Below are positions 1-10,905 of a DNA stretch of 64,000 nt, piece by piece. Below the pieces are notes generated by a model. It had not been told where the DNA came from. It saw only the letters and a list, made by a program, of their open reading frames with translations, and searched no databases. Location: positions 5,518,001 through 5,582,000 of the forward strand of contig OY744467.1 of the NCBI GenBank assembly GCA_963556145.1, written 5' to 3'. Within the stretch, counting starts at the first letter, position 1. Each line of letters opens with the position of its first letter. Both the position numbers and the translations under genes were made by a program. The DNA is from Hygrocybe punicea. Its lineage: Eukaryota; Basidiomycota; Agaricomycetes; Agaricales; Hygrophoraceae.

Positions 1-253
1 CCCGACCCGACCCGCCGTACCTGACATTGTCGGCATCATCGGGTTCATCGTTATTTATCCGTTTTCAGTCTGTTCATCGCTGGGTTTGTTATTATTAGTC
101 CAGTTTTACGCGGCAGCTTTACTTTTACTTACATCCCCTTCCTTTACTATTATCCCCGACACTGATTATCCACAGTCACTTCTATGCTGACACCCCTCTG
201 GTTAGGATCACCTTTCTTTATAGTTCCAAAGCCACCAAGAACCCACATCTACA
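1..253 (+). mobile_element. 3' end of a Ty3/gypsy-type LTR, cut by the window edge
   Basis: The segment aligns by eye with the last 250 bp of the complete gypsy LTRs at 18910-19701 and 35967-36748: the same run CCCGACCCGCCGTACC, the block ending CTTCTATGCTGACACC, then GGTTAGGATC and a terminal TACA. It is clearly diverged, so it is a related subfamily rather than a recent copy. The 5' part lies outside the window, so solo LTR and full element cannot be told apart. No gypsy coding sequence follows it. Confidence 0.6.
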
Positions 254-1084
254 ACGAATCCCAGACTGGTCCTTTTTAGATCTGGTATCATTTGCATCAG
301 AGATTTTTTTTTTTTGAAGGTCGACCAACAGAACGGCTTTTAGATGTGCCCCGAGCTTTGGATTGAGCATCGACCATGGTATGTGGAATGCACAATTGAG
401 AAGAAAGTGGTACAATTACTAGAAATCTTTTTGTCTGTTTGTTTGAATATAAACTCAAAACTACTCAAACAACTGTGCTCACACTTGTAGAATACACTAT
501 GCAACCCATCTCCATAGTTATTTCAATGAGAAGTAGCATTGTTCTTTGAGAAAAATTCAAAAGTTGAGTTTGAGGGCTACAGAATACAACTACATCATTT
601 AGCGGTCAAAACACCTTATTTTTGCACTCAGCAGCTCAGAAATAATTTTTATAACAACTTTTGTAAAGAAACCGAAGTGATTCAAGCCCTCGTTGTTGAG
701 ATAAAATTCAAAAGTTCTGGGAGGCGTTTTTGCATGCCCAAATTAGGAAATCCAGGCCGTGCCAAGTCATGTGCAAACAGCAATAAACCTACAGAAACTC
801 ATTAGCCACCTAGACTTAGACAGCTTTGCACAGAAGTTGACATTAGTTGCGGTTTGTACAGTCCTGGAGGTCAGACACAACTAGGAGAGACAGGATAGTC
901 AACAGCCCAGTCTGTGTCACTCTATGCAGCCAATGTAGCACTCTATAGTGATCTATGCAGGGTGATTAGGCTACCATACAGATTTAGACATATAAAGAAG
1001 TAGTCTATGACTCTATGGCTCTATAGACGTCTGCACAGCCCGTGGCAGACCTGTATCATTGACGGTTGTTTTGCTGATGCATGC
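254..1084. other. Unassigned AT-rich stretch
   Basis: No gene model can be supported. Short phrases around 540-590 (TTCTTTGAG, GAGGGCTACAG) recall the dispersed repeat near 62.07-62.26 kb, so old repeat DNA is likely. The one longer open frame (539-805) has no recognisable features. Confidence 0.3.
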
Positions 1085-1722
1085 CCCAGATCAAATCACA
1101 CGAGTGAGGATTGCAACATATCTTGGACATGTCTTCCACCAGCGACGAGACGTGATACTCCAACACCTACCACTTCTCATGCCCTTGTGGGCAAAGTTGT
1201 GGATCCGACATGGAGGGGATGCTATCTGAACACGATTTGCCATACAAAAAAGCTGATTGCAAGACTCACGGGATAATTCATGTGTGAGGGTAAGTATTCA
1301 ATTTCACATTCAACTCCTGGTTTATTTACTCTATATTCAACAAGTACGAAGTAGTCTATGATGGACCACAAGGAAATGCCGTCACTACAATCAACTATGG
1401 TGCGCTAGATCACATCTTTGTGTACGAACTCACCCAGGACCCCATTTGGGGTGCGTCAAGAGGGAAGACTCTCCTACTGGCAGTCATAGAGCTCTTCAAG
1501 ACTAATGGTCAAGACGCCACCATCAAGGTGTTGCACTACACAAAATGTATGGCACCAATTGTCACTGATGTGTGCAACATCAAGTCAATCGTGGGTCAGG
1601 TGGAGACACGCAAGCGATGGGGACTTGTTGACTGAGACATACAATCAGCAAGGGCAGTTTTTAATCTGGAGGCCAACTCAGACTCGGACTCTTCTGAGGA
1701 TGACTAAAATTTGATGTTTTGA
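1085..1722 (+). pseudogene. Decayed transposon-type ORF, C-terminal part
   Basis: Two exon-like blocks read in one direction. The first (about 1115-1289) has LPLLMPLWAKLWIRHGGDAI, then in-frame stops. A good intron follows (1290-1344, GTAAGT...CAAG). The second block (1345-1635) begins YEVVYDGPQG, continues HIFVYELTQDPIWGASRG, and near its end has IKSIVGQVETRKRWGLVD, where a TGA interrupts before a serine/acidic tail ending EDD. I associate this kind of C-terminus with ORFs next to DNA transposons in Agaricomycetes, but cannot name the superfamily. At least three stops show it is dead. Confidence 0.4.
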
Positions 1723-2016
1723 TTGTTAACACGCTGATATACATGCAAAAATAAAATCATTGCTTTGGTCACCTTTTTGAAGACGTGAGGTTCAAAAAAA
1801 GTGATCAGTGACATCAGGGAAACAATGTTGGATTGACAAGGCTTTATATGGCTTGAAAATAAATAGAATGTGCAGAATATGTATCATTTTGATAAATGAA
1901 TTGATATAGCCATATATAGGCTGATGGAGATGTTGAAATTTACAAATATCTGAACTGTGTTGAGACTCTATATGATGTTACTAAGTCATGTCATTTAGCT
2001 GTATGTTGCACTCTCC

Positions 2017-3612
2017 CACACATTCCTTAGGACTCCTCAATAGTGTTGCCGTAGTTCGGTTCCGAACCTAGCCGAACCCGGTTCAAACCCCGAACCGAAC
2101 CCGAGGTTCAGTCTAAGTTCAGCCAAGTGCTGAACCGGACCGCGGGTTCAATTCCGGGTTTCAAGGCCCGCCGGATTTCCTGAACGGCTCCAAACCGCGT
2201 CCAAACCGCGAACGCAGCTATTTTTACGGTATTTATTTCATTTGTTTTTCGTATTTCTTGACTTACTATTTCGTGTTAAATGGTATCATGTGACCGGCCG
2301 TGACCGTGTAGCTTTCACGCAACACAACATCAACACGCAACACAACATCAACACTCAATGCGAAGGTCAGTTTCAAGCTTTTCTTAACTTTACTAATGTC
2401 ATTTGCGACAGGGAACTCGACCGCGACCATGTCGCGGCCACACCCATCTTGGCACAAGATGGATGCCAACGCCAACCCAATGCCAACGGACGCACGACAG
2501 CTGCAACACCACCACCACCACCACCACCACCACCAGCGGCGGCAACAGAAATGGGAACGGCTATGGCAACCAGGCAACGACGATGGCAACGGCCAGCAGC
2601 AGCAGCAACAGCAGAAGCAGCAGCAGCAGCAATAGAAGCAGCAGCACTGGCAGCAACGGCAGCAGCAACAGAAGCAGCAGCGCCGGCAGCAACGGATGCG
2701 CGACAGCTGCAACACCACCACCACCACCACCACCACTACCACCAGCGGCGGCAACAACAACGGCAACGACAACCACGACGGCCAGCAGCAGCAGCAGCAG
2801 CAACGGCAACGGCAACGGCAGCGGCAGCAGCAACGGCCACGACAGCAGCGGCAGCAGTGGCAGCAGCAACGGCGACGGCAGCAGGAGCAGCGCCGGCAGC
2901 GGCAGCAACGACGGCAGCAACGACGGCAGCAGTGACGGCAGCAGCAGCAACGGTGGCAACAGCGGCAACGGCGGCAACAGCAGCAACGCCACGGCAATGG
3001 CAGCAACGCCACGGCAATGGCAGCAGCAGCAACAGCAGCAACAGCAGCAACGGCAGCAACGGCAGCGGCAGCAGCAGCAGCAGCAACAACGCCAACGGCC
3101 GCAGCAACAGCAGCAACGCGACGGCAGCAGCAGCAGCAGCAGCAGCACCGGACGGCTCCCCCGCAGCCCAACTACCTCGCGAAGTGTAGCGCCGTATCAA
3201 TTGATACGTGCCTGCCATTCACGAGGAGAACGGAGCTCACGGGGTGAGCCAACCTCGGTCTGGGTTCAGACCGCGTCTGAACCCAGACCGAACGCGGCGA
3301 GACGGTTCAATGCCATCCGGGTCCAGGTTTGGCCATGCGCCAAACCGGACCCGAAGTTCAGTTCGCGGTTCCGCCAAAAAGGCTCGGAACCGGACCGAAC
3401 TGAACTTCGGCAACACTACTCCTCAAGGAGTCCTCAAGGAGTCCTCATGACCCAAGGAGTCCTTAAGGACTCCTCAAAAATCAAGGACTCCTCAAGGACT
3501 CCTCAAGGAGTTTTCATGGACTATACTCCTGGACTTTCCCCAGGACTCCCCAAGGACTTCCTTAGGACTTCCTTAGGACTTCCTGAGGACTTCCTTAGGA
3601 CTCCTCAGATTT
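2017..3612 (+). repeat. AAGGAGTCCTT palindromic-repeat element, split by a TIR element
   Basis: The flanks 2017-2040 and 3419-3612 consist of iterated AAGGACTCCTT/AAGGAGTCC units and start with CACACATTCCTTAGGACTCC. The same outer end occurs in reverse orientation at about 8055 (AAGGAATGTGTGG on the + strand), so this and 7790-8055 are copies of one low-complexity repeat family. The TIR element 2041-3418 sits inside, flanked by CTCCTCAA on both sides. Confidence 0.6.
2041..3418 (+). mobile_element. Non-autonomous hAT-like TIR element carrying trinucleotide-repeat arrays (copy 1)
   Basis: The element starts TAGTGTTGCCGTAGTTCGG and ends CCGAACTGAACTTCGGCAACACTA, giving imperfect terminal inverted repeats. 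It is flanked by a perfect 8-bp duplication CTCCTCAA (2033-2040 and 3419-3426), the length expected of hAT transposons. Subterminal parts are rich in GGTTCCGAACC/GGTTCAAACC motifs. The middle, about 2500-3160, is made of CAC, CAG, CAA, GGC and ACG triplets open in several frames; these long polyQ/polyA/polyS readings are composition effects, not proteins I would annotate. Before the repeats an ATGCGAAG is followed by an intron-like GTCAGT...GCGACAG. A second copy is at 28543-29694. No transposase is present. Confidence 0.85.
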
Positions 3613-3965
3613 TAGTGTTCCCACAACTATAGCCGATGTTTTTTGAAAAATTGCCTTTTTAGGCTAGTAAAATTAGCTAAAATTATGAAAATATTTGATG
3701 AGATGGGCAAAGCCAAAAGCTGAGGGGTCACTTAAGGGTGCTAAGAATTTGGGGCTCCATCTTCAGAGTTATTCATAAATAGCTGTTGAACTGTAGCTAA
3801 CAGCTATTTATGAATAACTCTGAAGATGGAGCCCCAAATTCTTAGCACCCTTAAGTGACCCCTCAGCTTTTGGCTTTGCCCAAATATTTTCATAATTTTA
3901 GCTAATTTTACTAGCCTAAAAAGGCAAATTTTCAAAAAACATCGGCTATAGTTGTGGCAACACTA
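3613..3965. mobile_element. Palindromic MITE with TAGTGTTSCC ends
   Basis: Two arms of about 170 bp are near-perfect reverse complements around a short centre near 3785-3805, so a single strand would fold into a long hairpin. Left end TAGTGTTCCCACAACTATAG; the right end read inward is TAGTGTTGCCACAACTATAG. The first bases match the TIR of the hAT-like element next to it and of the MITE at 35441-35827. The flanks (TCAGATTT and TGGACCTC) do not form a target duplication, so the insertion is old or rearranged. Confidence 0.7.
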
Positions 3966-4109
3966 TGGACCTCAGTATATAACCTATTCTCAGTAACCAT
4001 CTTGCAAACCCCCCTGACAACTCCTACTATTTAGAACTGGAAAATGTAAATTCATATTCAATACAATACAGCAGTCAACATTTGGCCAAATTTCCATTTG
4101 TACAAGCCA

Positions 4110-5335
4110 ATCCTGTCAGTCTTCTCCGTCAATTTCAATCTCTGCCTTTGCTTCCTCTTCCTCTTCCTCTTCCTCTTCTTCATCTCCATCCATTCCTCCT
4201 TGCTTTCTTTTCTCCTTTTCCTTCTGCTTTTCCATGGTCTTCTGACTGTGTAAGAAAAGCATAGTATGTAAGAACCAGTTGAAATTGTTAATAGTCATTC
4301 TGTGAAGAATTGACTCAAAGCCACCCAACCAAGCATTTAACTGTTCACATGCCTTTAAATTATACATCAGATGAGAAATATTTTCATAACATAAACATCA
4401 CTTACTTGAGTGTTGAAAGCATGTTTATAATGCTCCACTCCATTTCCATCCCTCTCCACAATAACCAGATTTGGAGCTGAACCATTAAGAGGTGCTGGAT
4501 TACACCATTTGCGGCATAGGTAGTCTTGAACTCTGTGGTTGATGTAGTGATAAGAGTCCACTATAAAACGGGAAGTCTGACTCCAAATCTCCCATCTTCC
4601 ACTGGCCACACAAGTTCGCAAAAGCTTGCATGCCTTGTCAATACAGATGTAATCTGGTCTTGATTCCATGGTTGGATACACTTTCTCCAAGAAATTCAAG
4701 ATGTTTGTAGGGGACTCAGCTTTGTAAAACTTGTCCCAGGCAATGACCACTCCACACGGGGCACAGATTGTTTCTACACAGTAAAAGCGAGGTGCCACAA
4801 TGTAGTTGTTTCATTGTGGTGTAACAGGTGCATCTTCATCGTGAGGCTGAACATCTTGCTGTCCTCCAGGTAGCCAATCAAGCCTCTCCTCCTCTCTCCT
4901 CCTCAGCATTCTATGGATTCCCAACAGAGATTGGTGGCCATGCCTCACAACATGAGAATACCAAACTCCCTGATGTTCTAGACATGCTTGAGTTCTGTTC
5001 TGTTTGGGATTATTGCAATTCTTCACCCAGCATAAATGTCCTTGTGCTTCCTCATGTTGTGCACAGAAAACCCCATTACGTGCATTGGCCAGTCCTTGAG
5101 TGCAGTCTTCATATGCACAGTGCTGAGGGCCCATCACAATTCCATCCAAGACAACCATCTTAACCACATCCTCATTATCCACCTCCATGACATCTTCTTC
5201 ATCTCTCCTCATGAGTGCAGCCTCAGCATGTGCTCTTGCCTGTGCTACATCTTTCTGAGCTCAAGCCACATCATCTGGGTTGTCAGGGAGAGGAACCTCT
5301 CTGTTCTCATCAACTTCAGACTCTAAAATTTGTAT
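4110..5335 (-). pseudogene. CxC6-type cysteine-cluster protein gene (KDZ-transposon associated), broken
   Basis: Read on the minus strand, the protein runs from an acidic stretch into VVLDGIVMGPQHCAYEDC, a Cys/His-rich region (C-X4-C, CAQHEEAQGHLC, CLEHQ), then RFYCVETICAPCGVVIAW, PDYICIDKAC, RFIVDSYHYINH, CRKWCNPAPLNGSAPNL and, after a clean 53-bp intron (4353-4405, GTAAGT...AAAG), ACEQLNAWLGGFESI and FLHTMLFLH with an acidic C-terminus near 4116. This is the conserved order of the family I know as 'CxC6-like cysteine cluster associated with KDZ transposases'. Two in-frame stops break it: TGA at 4811-4813 and another near 5257. Function of the family is unknown; Cys/His clusters suggest zinc binding. 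The upstream end fades near 5335. Confidence 0.75.
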
Positions 5336-5672
5336 CACTTGTATGCAAAAACCAGTTGAAATTATTATTAACAATCATTCTGTTGAGAATTGACTCAAAG
5401 CTACACAACTGAGTATTTCACTGCTCATATGCTTTCAGAGTCATACATTGGAGTTGGAGATGGATCCAAGAAGATCACTTCTTTCAAGTGCTAAAAGCAC
5501 ACTCACAATGCTCCTTAAGTTCCATTTCTTTTTCTTTAAGAGGTGCTGGATTATGCCATTTTGGCACCAGAGTCTTTAACTTGGGGGTTAATGTAGTGGT
5601 AAGAGTCCACTCCACAAAATGTGCATAATGGTTAGGACCACATGATCCAACTGGATAGCAAGTTGAATCCAA
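5336..5672 (-). pseudogene. Second, truncated copy of the CxC6-type gene end
   Basis: This stretch aligns by eye with 4270-4570: both share AACCAGTTGAAATT, GAATTGACTCAAAGC, AATGCTCC, TTAAGAGGTGCTGGATTA and TAATGTAGTG[AG]TAAGAGTCCACT. On the minus strand it corresponds to the end of the neighbouring CxC6 pseudogene (NPAPL motif included) but is more eroded and lacks an open frame. It lies directly upstream of that gene in the same orientation, so it is a tandem duplicate or an older insertion. Confidence 0.6.
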
Positions 5673-6540
5673 TTGATCAATAAGTTTGGATCAATAGAGA
5701 TGTAGTAGGAGTCCACCATCTCCACAATATCCATTTTAGTTCACCTAAAATGTACCAAACCCAGATGAAGTCCAACTTCAGTTCACCTTCACAGTCCTTC
5801 AGTCCTTTTCAAAATTTAGCTAGTCCACATGTACAAGATGAACACAAGATGGACTCTACAAGGATGAACTGATGAATCATTTAAAGGCTAGGAGTCAATT
5901 GCAATTATATTGGAATGATGCCAAAATTTTCAAACCACCATGTTCACAGGCTATTTTGCTTTTTTCTCATTCAATTGTGTCTTTGGTTTAGATGTCACAT
6001 GGGCATGTTATCTGTTTTATAATAGTTTCATATATTTGCCGCTCATTCTACTAGTACAATTCAGGTACAGTATTCAATGGCTCCTTTGAAAACAAAAAAT
6101 TAACCTAAAATGCCACAAGTAGCCAATTATCTTGAACAAAATCTGAGCAGACCAGAAGTTGCTCATATATTTAAAGACATCTCATACCAATTTTCGAAGA
6201 AATCTGTTAGTATTTGAATGTTTTATGATCAAAACATTAGTGTTCAAGGAGTGATCAGATTTCTCTCTGCTTTGTGAATATTCAGTTTCTAATTTTATTG
6301 GTGGTTCTGAATAAAAATCAATATCCACATAGGTTCGGATGATGCACTGAAGGAATTAGAACACTTTTTAGCAGTAGAAATCAGTACAGAATCAATTCTA
6401 TTAGGGTGTTCAAAGGACTGGTAGTGTTCAAAGGAGAGCATGTAAAGTCCTGAACAGGATTGAAGGTCAGTTCTTACCTTTTCACTCCACAGACACAGTT
6501 GCCATATAATAGCTGATTTGTTTTAAATATTAATGACTTT
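5673..6540. other. Gene-free stretch with dispersed repeat at 6058-6330
   Basis: No coding sequence is visible. From about 6058 to 6330 the sequence (ATTCAATGGCTCCTTTGAA ... ATTGGTGGTTCTGAATAAA) recurs in the same orientation at about 62245-62510 with perhaps 85-90% identity by eye. The rest holds nothing I can name. Confidence 0.5.
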
Positions 6541-6848
6541 AAATCAAAGAATTCTTAATATTTCACAAATTAATTGAACAATTAAAACTAATACAGGAGT
6601 AGAAAAAATAGAGGGGGAATAGGGAGGAAGAATGGGCAAAGGAGAGAAGGAGGAAAAGGAGAGAAAAGGAGAGGGGAAGGAGGAAGAGGGGAAGGGAGAG
6701 GGGAAGGGAGACAGAAGGGGGAAGGGAGAGGGAAAGGAAAGGGGAAGGGGAAAGGATAGAGGGGGACCGCCGCCTGTTGCTGCCGTTGTCGTGCCGCTGC
6801 TGCCGTTGTCGCCGCTGCTGCTGCTGCCGCCGTCGCCCGTGCGTTGCT

Positions 6849-6879
<31 letters not shown>

Positions 6880-7550
6880 CTGGGCTGCTGCCGTTGTCTG
6901 TTGCTGCTGCCGCCGTCGCCATTGCAGCTGTTGCGGCCGCATTGTTGCTGCTGCTGCTGTTGCCGCGGTGGTCGCTGCTGCTGTTGCGCTGGGTGTTGCC
7001 GTTGGGGTCCGGCCTCCTTCCCCTTTCCCGTCGTTCCCGTCTCCCCGTTTGTTCGCATCGCGGTGGTCTGGGGGTCGTTGCTGGCCATTGGCTGTCCCTC
7101 GTCGTGGGCGCGGGCGTCGTGGGTAATAGTCAGTAACACAATATAAAATGAAAACATCAATAAAAAACATACCGATGCGAAGTTGCTGTTGCTGGTTCCG
7201 GTTCCCGCTCCCGTTCCCGTTCCCGTTCCCGTTGCGTTCCCGTTCTCGTGGACGTCGTAGGTAATAGTCAGTAACAAGAATATAAAGATTCAAAAATTCA
7301 AAAAACATACTGATGAGGGGTAGGCACATCACCACCCCTCCGTGCCCGTTCCCCCGTTCTCGTTCCCGGTTGCGTTCCCGTCCGCGTTCTCGTTCTCGTT
7401 CTCGTTCCCGTGGGCGTGGGCGTGGGCGTGGACCTCGTAGGAAATAGTCAGTAACAGAATATAAAAATTAAAAAATTAAAAAAACATACTGAGGCGGGGG
7501 TGGGCACAACCACCCCCTCCGTGGCCGCCTGCGTTCGTCCGCGTCGTGAA

Positions 7551-7589
<39 letters not shown>

Positions 7590-7740
7590 TGGTGTGGGGC
7601 GTTGGGTGGTGAGACGCGAGGTTGTTGATTGTCATGTGACCTCGTTTGTTGACGTGTTTCCACAAATGGTCCGTGCACCAAATAAAGGTATATAAACCCG
7701 CCACAATCCGCTATCTAATTTGGGGCATACCGCCTCATTA
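6541..7740 (-). repeat. Repeat-filled, gene-like cassette with three similar intron-like units
   Basis: Read on the minus strand there is a TATA-like TTTATATACC near 7689-7697, an ATG at 7635, a CAG/CAA run, then three blocks in which a GC-rich hexamer array (AACGGG, CACGCC and relatives) is followed by an intron-like unit opening GTATGTTTTTT and closing GTTACTGACTATT with a C/T-rich acceptor zone (units around 7439-7490, 7258-7311 and 7121-7175). A long CAG/GCA region and a C/T-rich tract follow, ending in AT-rich DNA near 6560. The predicted peptides are pure low complexity. Gene, pseudogene or mobile cassette cannot be decided from sequence. Confidence 0.4.
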
Positions 7741-7789
7741 AATAATAGTAGTTAGTACTAACAATAATAATAATTAATAAATATGTAAT

Positions 7790-8055
7790 GAGAACTTCGG
7801 GGAATGCTACTTGGGGAGGAATCCTCCTTAGGACTCCTTCAGGACTCCTTGAGGAGGAACACTCCTCAGGACTCCTTGAGGACTCCTTGAGGACTCCTTA
7901 GCCACTCCTTGGTCAGGAGTCCTTAGGAGGGCCAAGGAGTCCTTAAGGAAAAAGTTTCTATGGTGAGGAAATCAAGGCCTCCTTGAGGACTCCTTGCAAT
8001 TTAGCAGAGGAGTCCTTGAGGAGTCCTTAAGGACTACTAAGGAATGTGTGGTAGA
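7790..8055 (-). repeat. AAGGAGTCCTT palindromic-repeat element, second copy
   Basis: About 265 bp of iterated AGGACTCCTTGAGG and AAGGAGTCCTTAAGG units. The right end AAGGAATGTGTGG is the reverse complement of the left end of the copy at 2017, so the two copies lie in opposite orientation. No coding content. Confidence 0.55.
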
Positions 8056-8559
8056 GTGTGATGTCCTCCTAGCAAGGTACCTTTCTACCCTTGTCTTTCT
8101 ATGTTGAAGCCAAGGCATCTGTTTCTTATGGGTGTGGCTTTGACCAAACCTGTGATCTGTTCCTTATGGATCCTTGTTTTTTACACATTCTTGTTTTCTT
8201 TTTTTCTCATGGCCGCTCATTTTTGTCTTCTATGAAGCATAGTATTGACAACAATGAGTCCTTTCCACATAAAGCGGCCAGATCCAAAGAATGCTGTAAA
8301 GGATCGTATTCTGCAAGCGGTCATTTCATGACTAAAACATGCTCCAATAGCTGCCGATCAGTGAGTACCACAATAATTTCTTTTGGAGCCTGTATTCATC
8401 CCCGGCCAGGGATCTTCAACCCATCCAGCCTGATCTCTTGGAACGGCTCAAGACTGACATTTTCGGATGTGTTGAAAAGACTGCTGAAGAGGACCTCAGT
8501 GATGTTTCGGATGATCTTCAGTAATGTTTGGTATTTATCTAATAAGTATATTTGATTGA

Positions 8560-9702
8560 TGTACTGGAAGTAGCAAGGCAAAACGCAGGAAACGCAACAA
8601 ATGGAAATGGGCGACATTCAATGAATCAAATCACATGACACCGTACAAGATTAAGAGGATTGGGCGTGAAGTAGAAACCAAAGTATGTGAAGCTCAAATG
8701 TTCCAATGTAAGTAATGTTACTGCTGGTCATTCCCAGTTTGATTTGTTGTGCAGGTGTCTTTTCCAACTTCAATTTCATTAAAGCAGCAGCCAAAGGGAG
8801 GAGGCCAACCCCCCCTGCTACAACCATGATATGGAGTGACGAATTGGGGAGATGTGCACAAAGTGCAGATGGAGTGGACCTCCTCTATTATTTACCCAAG
8901 ATTGTGCCTCGAGGCACAGTGGTAAGTCTGCTTGGCTTATCACGTGTATGGTGATAACTTCTGTTATGTTAGGACATTCTAAATGCCAAAATACTTTGGT
9001 ACACAGAGATTGTGAAACCGCACCAGGGGAAGACCAAGACCAGCAAGGAGAAGTTGGTAGTATTTGTGGAAAGGGATGGTGAAGTTTCTGGTGAGGTTAG
9101 AATTGTTAGGGGTTGGCATGGTATCAGGCAGACGGTATGTAGATTGTGATTCTATATAATGATTTTGACCAGATGAATGTTAGGGCTTGGAAAAAATCGT
9201 ACCAAGCAGTAAGTTTCTTGCCTCAGGCAAACACTTTAATGCTATGTGCGAGATGGTCAAGGATCTTGCAATCTTATCACATAACGTCAATGCCATCCTC
9301 GAGTACATTGATCCCCCCCATTATGCAGTCCTCCAAGCTACTCACAAAAAATTGGAGGTGCATATTGCTGCTCACGCAGCCCTTGGCTCCATCAACCCTC
9401 TTTTGTATGAAGGCCGCGAAATCTTATTCAATCAAATGTCTGGACTTCACATGGATTCGCAGGATCCACCTCTAGCATGGGCTATTCTGGTTGCCCTGGG
9501 TGATTTGACTGGAGGTTATATCGATGTACCCCACTTGGCACTGCGTGTTCAATTGGAGCCTGGTGATGCTGTTGCTATATGAGGTAGAGTTGTTCCCCAT
9601 AAGATTGGCCCGTGGACAGGTGGACAGCATATTTCCATCCCCCACTTCACCCATTTGAGCATCTATAGGGTGCTGAATGAATCCTCTGTTTTCCTTAACT
9701 AG
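8560..9702 (+). pseudogene. TET/JBP-like 2-oxoglutarate/Fe(II) oxygenase gene, decayed
   Basis: Exon-like blocks separated by plausible introns (8708-8754, about 8923-8972, and one ending near 9170) give MIWSDELGRCAQSADGVDLL, LWYTEIVKPHQGK, KLVVFVERDGEVSGEVRIV and then one long block (9187-9702). That block holds HAALGSINPLLYEGREI, GLHMDSQDPPLAWAILVALG (HxD iron ligands), GGYIDVPHLALRVQLEPGD, then a TGA at 9580-9582, then GRVVPHKIGPWTGGQHISIP (distal His; the usual Arg of QRISI reads as His). This motif order is that of basidiomycete TET/JBP-like oxygenases, which oxidise 5-methylcytosine and are often linked to KDZ transposons; a generic 2OG oxygenase remains possible. The stop and frame changes show it is not functional. 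Confidence 0.6.
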
Positions 9703-10905
9703 TTCACATGACTGCGATGAATATACCCATGTCACATATATGTTTTAATGACATGCTAACAACCCCTGCGATGAGAATAAAAATGTCAAGAACCATGACA
9801 ATGTCAGCTAGACTGGGTGACAAATACACCACAGTGGAAATGGTGAGTGGAATGCCCAATCTACAGGGACCGATTTCTAATGACCAATGCCTTCCTGACC
9901 CTGTACAGCTACCTTCCACCTTTTCACTTCAATCCCATTGTATTATCATCAAATTGATTGGAACAACTTCCACAGCTGCCAACCCAACAAATGGCGTCAG
10001 CAAACTCGTCGACAATACCTACTAAGACCTCTGGTGCAGTGGTATCAAAAAATGGCAGCTGACATGGAACTAGAACCCTGCTTCTGACTATTACTTCCAT
10101 TGAGTAAGTTTCTCTCCTAATTCTTTACTACATTCTCTTAGGGCTACTGGTCTTATGGAGACAATGGGTTAGATTGTCATGGTGAGCATTTTACCATTAT
10201 CTGGGCCGAGCAAGACATCACTAAATATCGAGTGACAAGGCATATAGCATGAGAGGGATTGATCAGGCAGTGAAGGTGATTGAAAGTTATGGTTTCATAG
10301 TGTTTCTTCTCTCGGAACATCGGGAACAGGAGTAGTTATCAATGGTTCAGCTGTTCAACATAAAGGACTCAAATTATGGCATTGTCTCCCCGTCAATGAG
10401 GGTGATTAGTTTGTATTTGTATTTACAGGAATCCAGGTTTTCAATAGCCATAGCACTGACAGGGATTTATAGCTTGGAGTGACTGGTAAGTTAGTTACTG
10501 AACTCTGCCCTTGTTTGCTATGTGATCATTGCCCAGCCTAGGTGGATCTTATTGTTTAGCTGCTTTATTAGTTTGGCTTTCAGGAAGTAATCCACACCCT
10601 TTGATTTGACTGCACTCATCCCAAACAGACAGTGCACAACTTGCGTGAAGCAAGATTCTGATTTTCTCAACAGCCCCTCCCAAACAATGCAGTTCTCACC
10701 TTGTCCATCGAGTTGAGACATCGTGGTTTCCTTGATATAATGCGGACATCATCTTGATAATATTTTTGTGCTCAAGTAATTACCATTCTTTTACGTCATA
10801 GTGCAATAGGTCAATCCTGATATCACCCAGTTTCCTCAGACATGTCAATGCAGTGGTTGCCCTTGCAGCTTGGTGAGCCACCAGAATAGGCCGTCATTCC
10901 AAAGC
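9703..10905. other. Unassigned region between oxygenase remnant and solo LTR
   Basis: Splice-like signals and short frames occur, possibly decayed 3' sequence of the oxygenase gene, but no conserved motif could be read on either strand. The sequence continues after the LTR at 12538, since the LTR is a simple insertion. Confidence 0.3.

Noticed and set aside
2242..3632. Long open frames with polyQ, polyA, polyS on both strands
   Set aside because: They are the six-frame readings of triplet repeats inside a TIR element; no non-repetitive domain and no consistent frame between the two copies.
3605..3973. Target duplication for the MITE 3613-3965
   Set aside because: Flanking 8-mers TCAGATTT and TGGACCTC do not match in any register tried.
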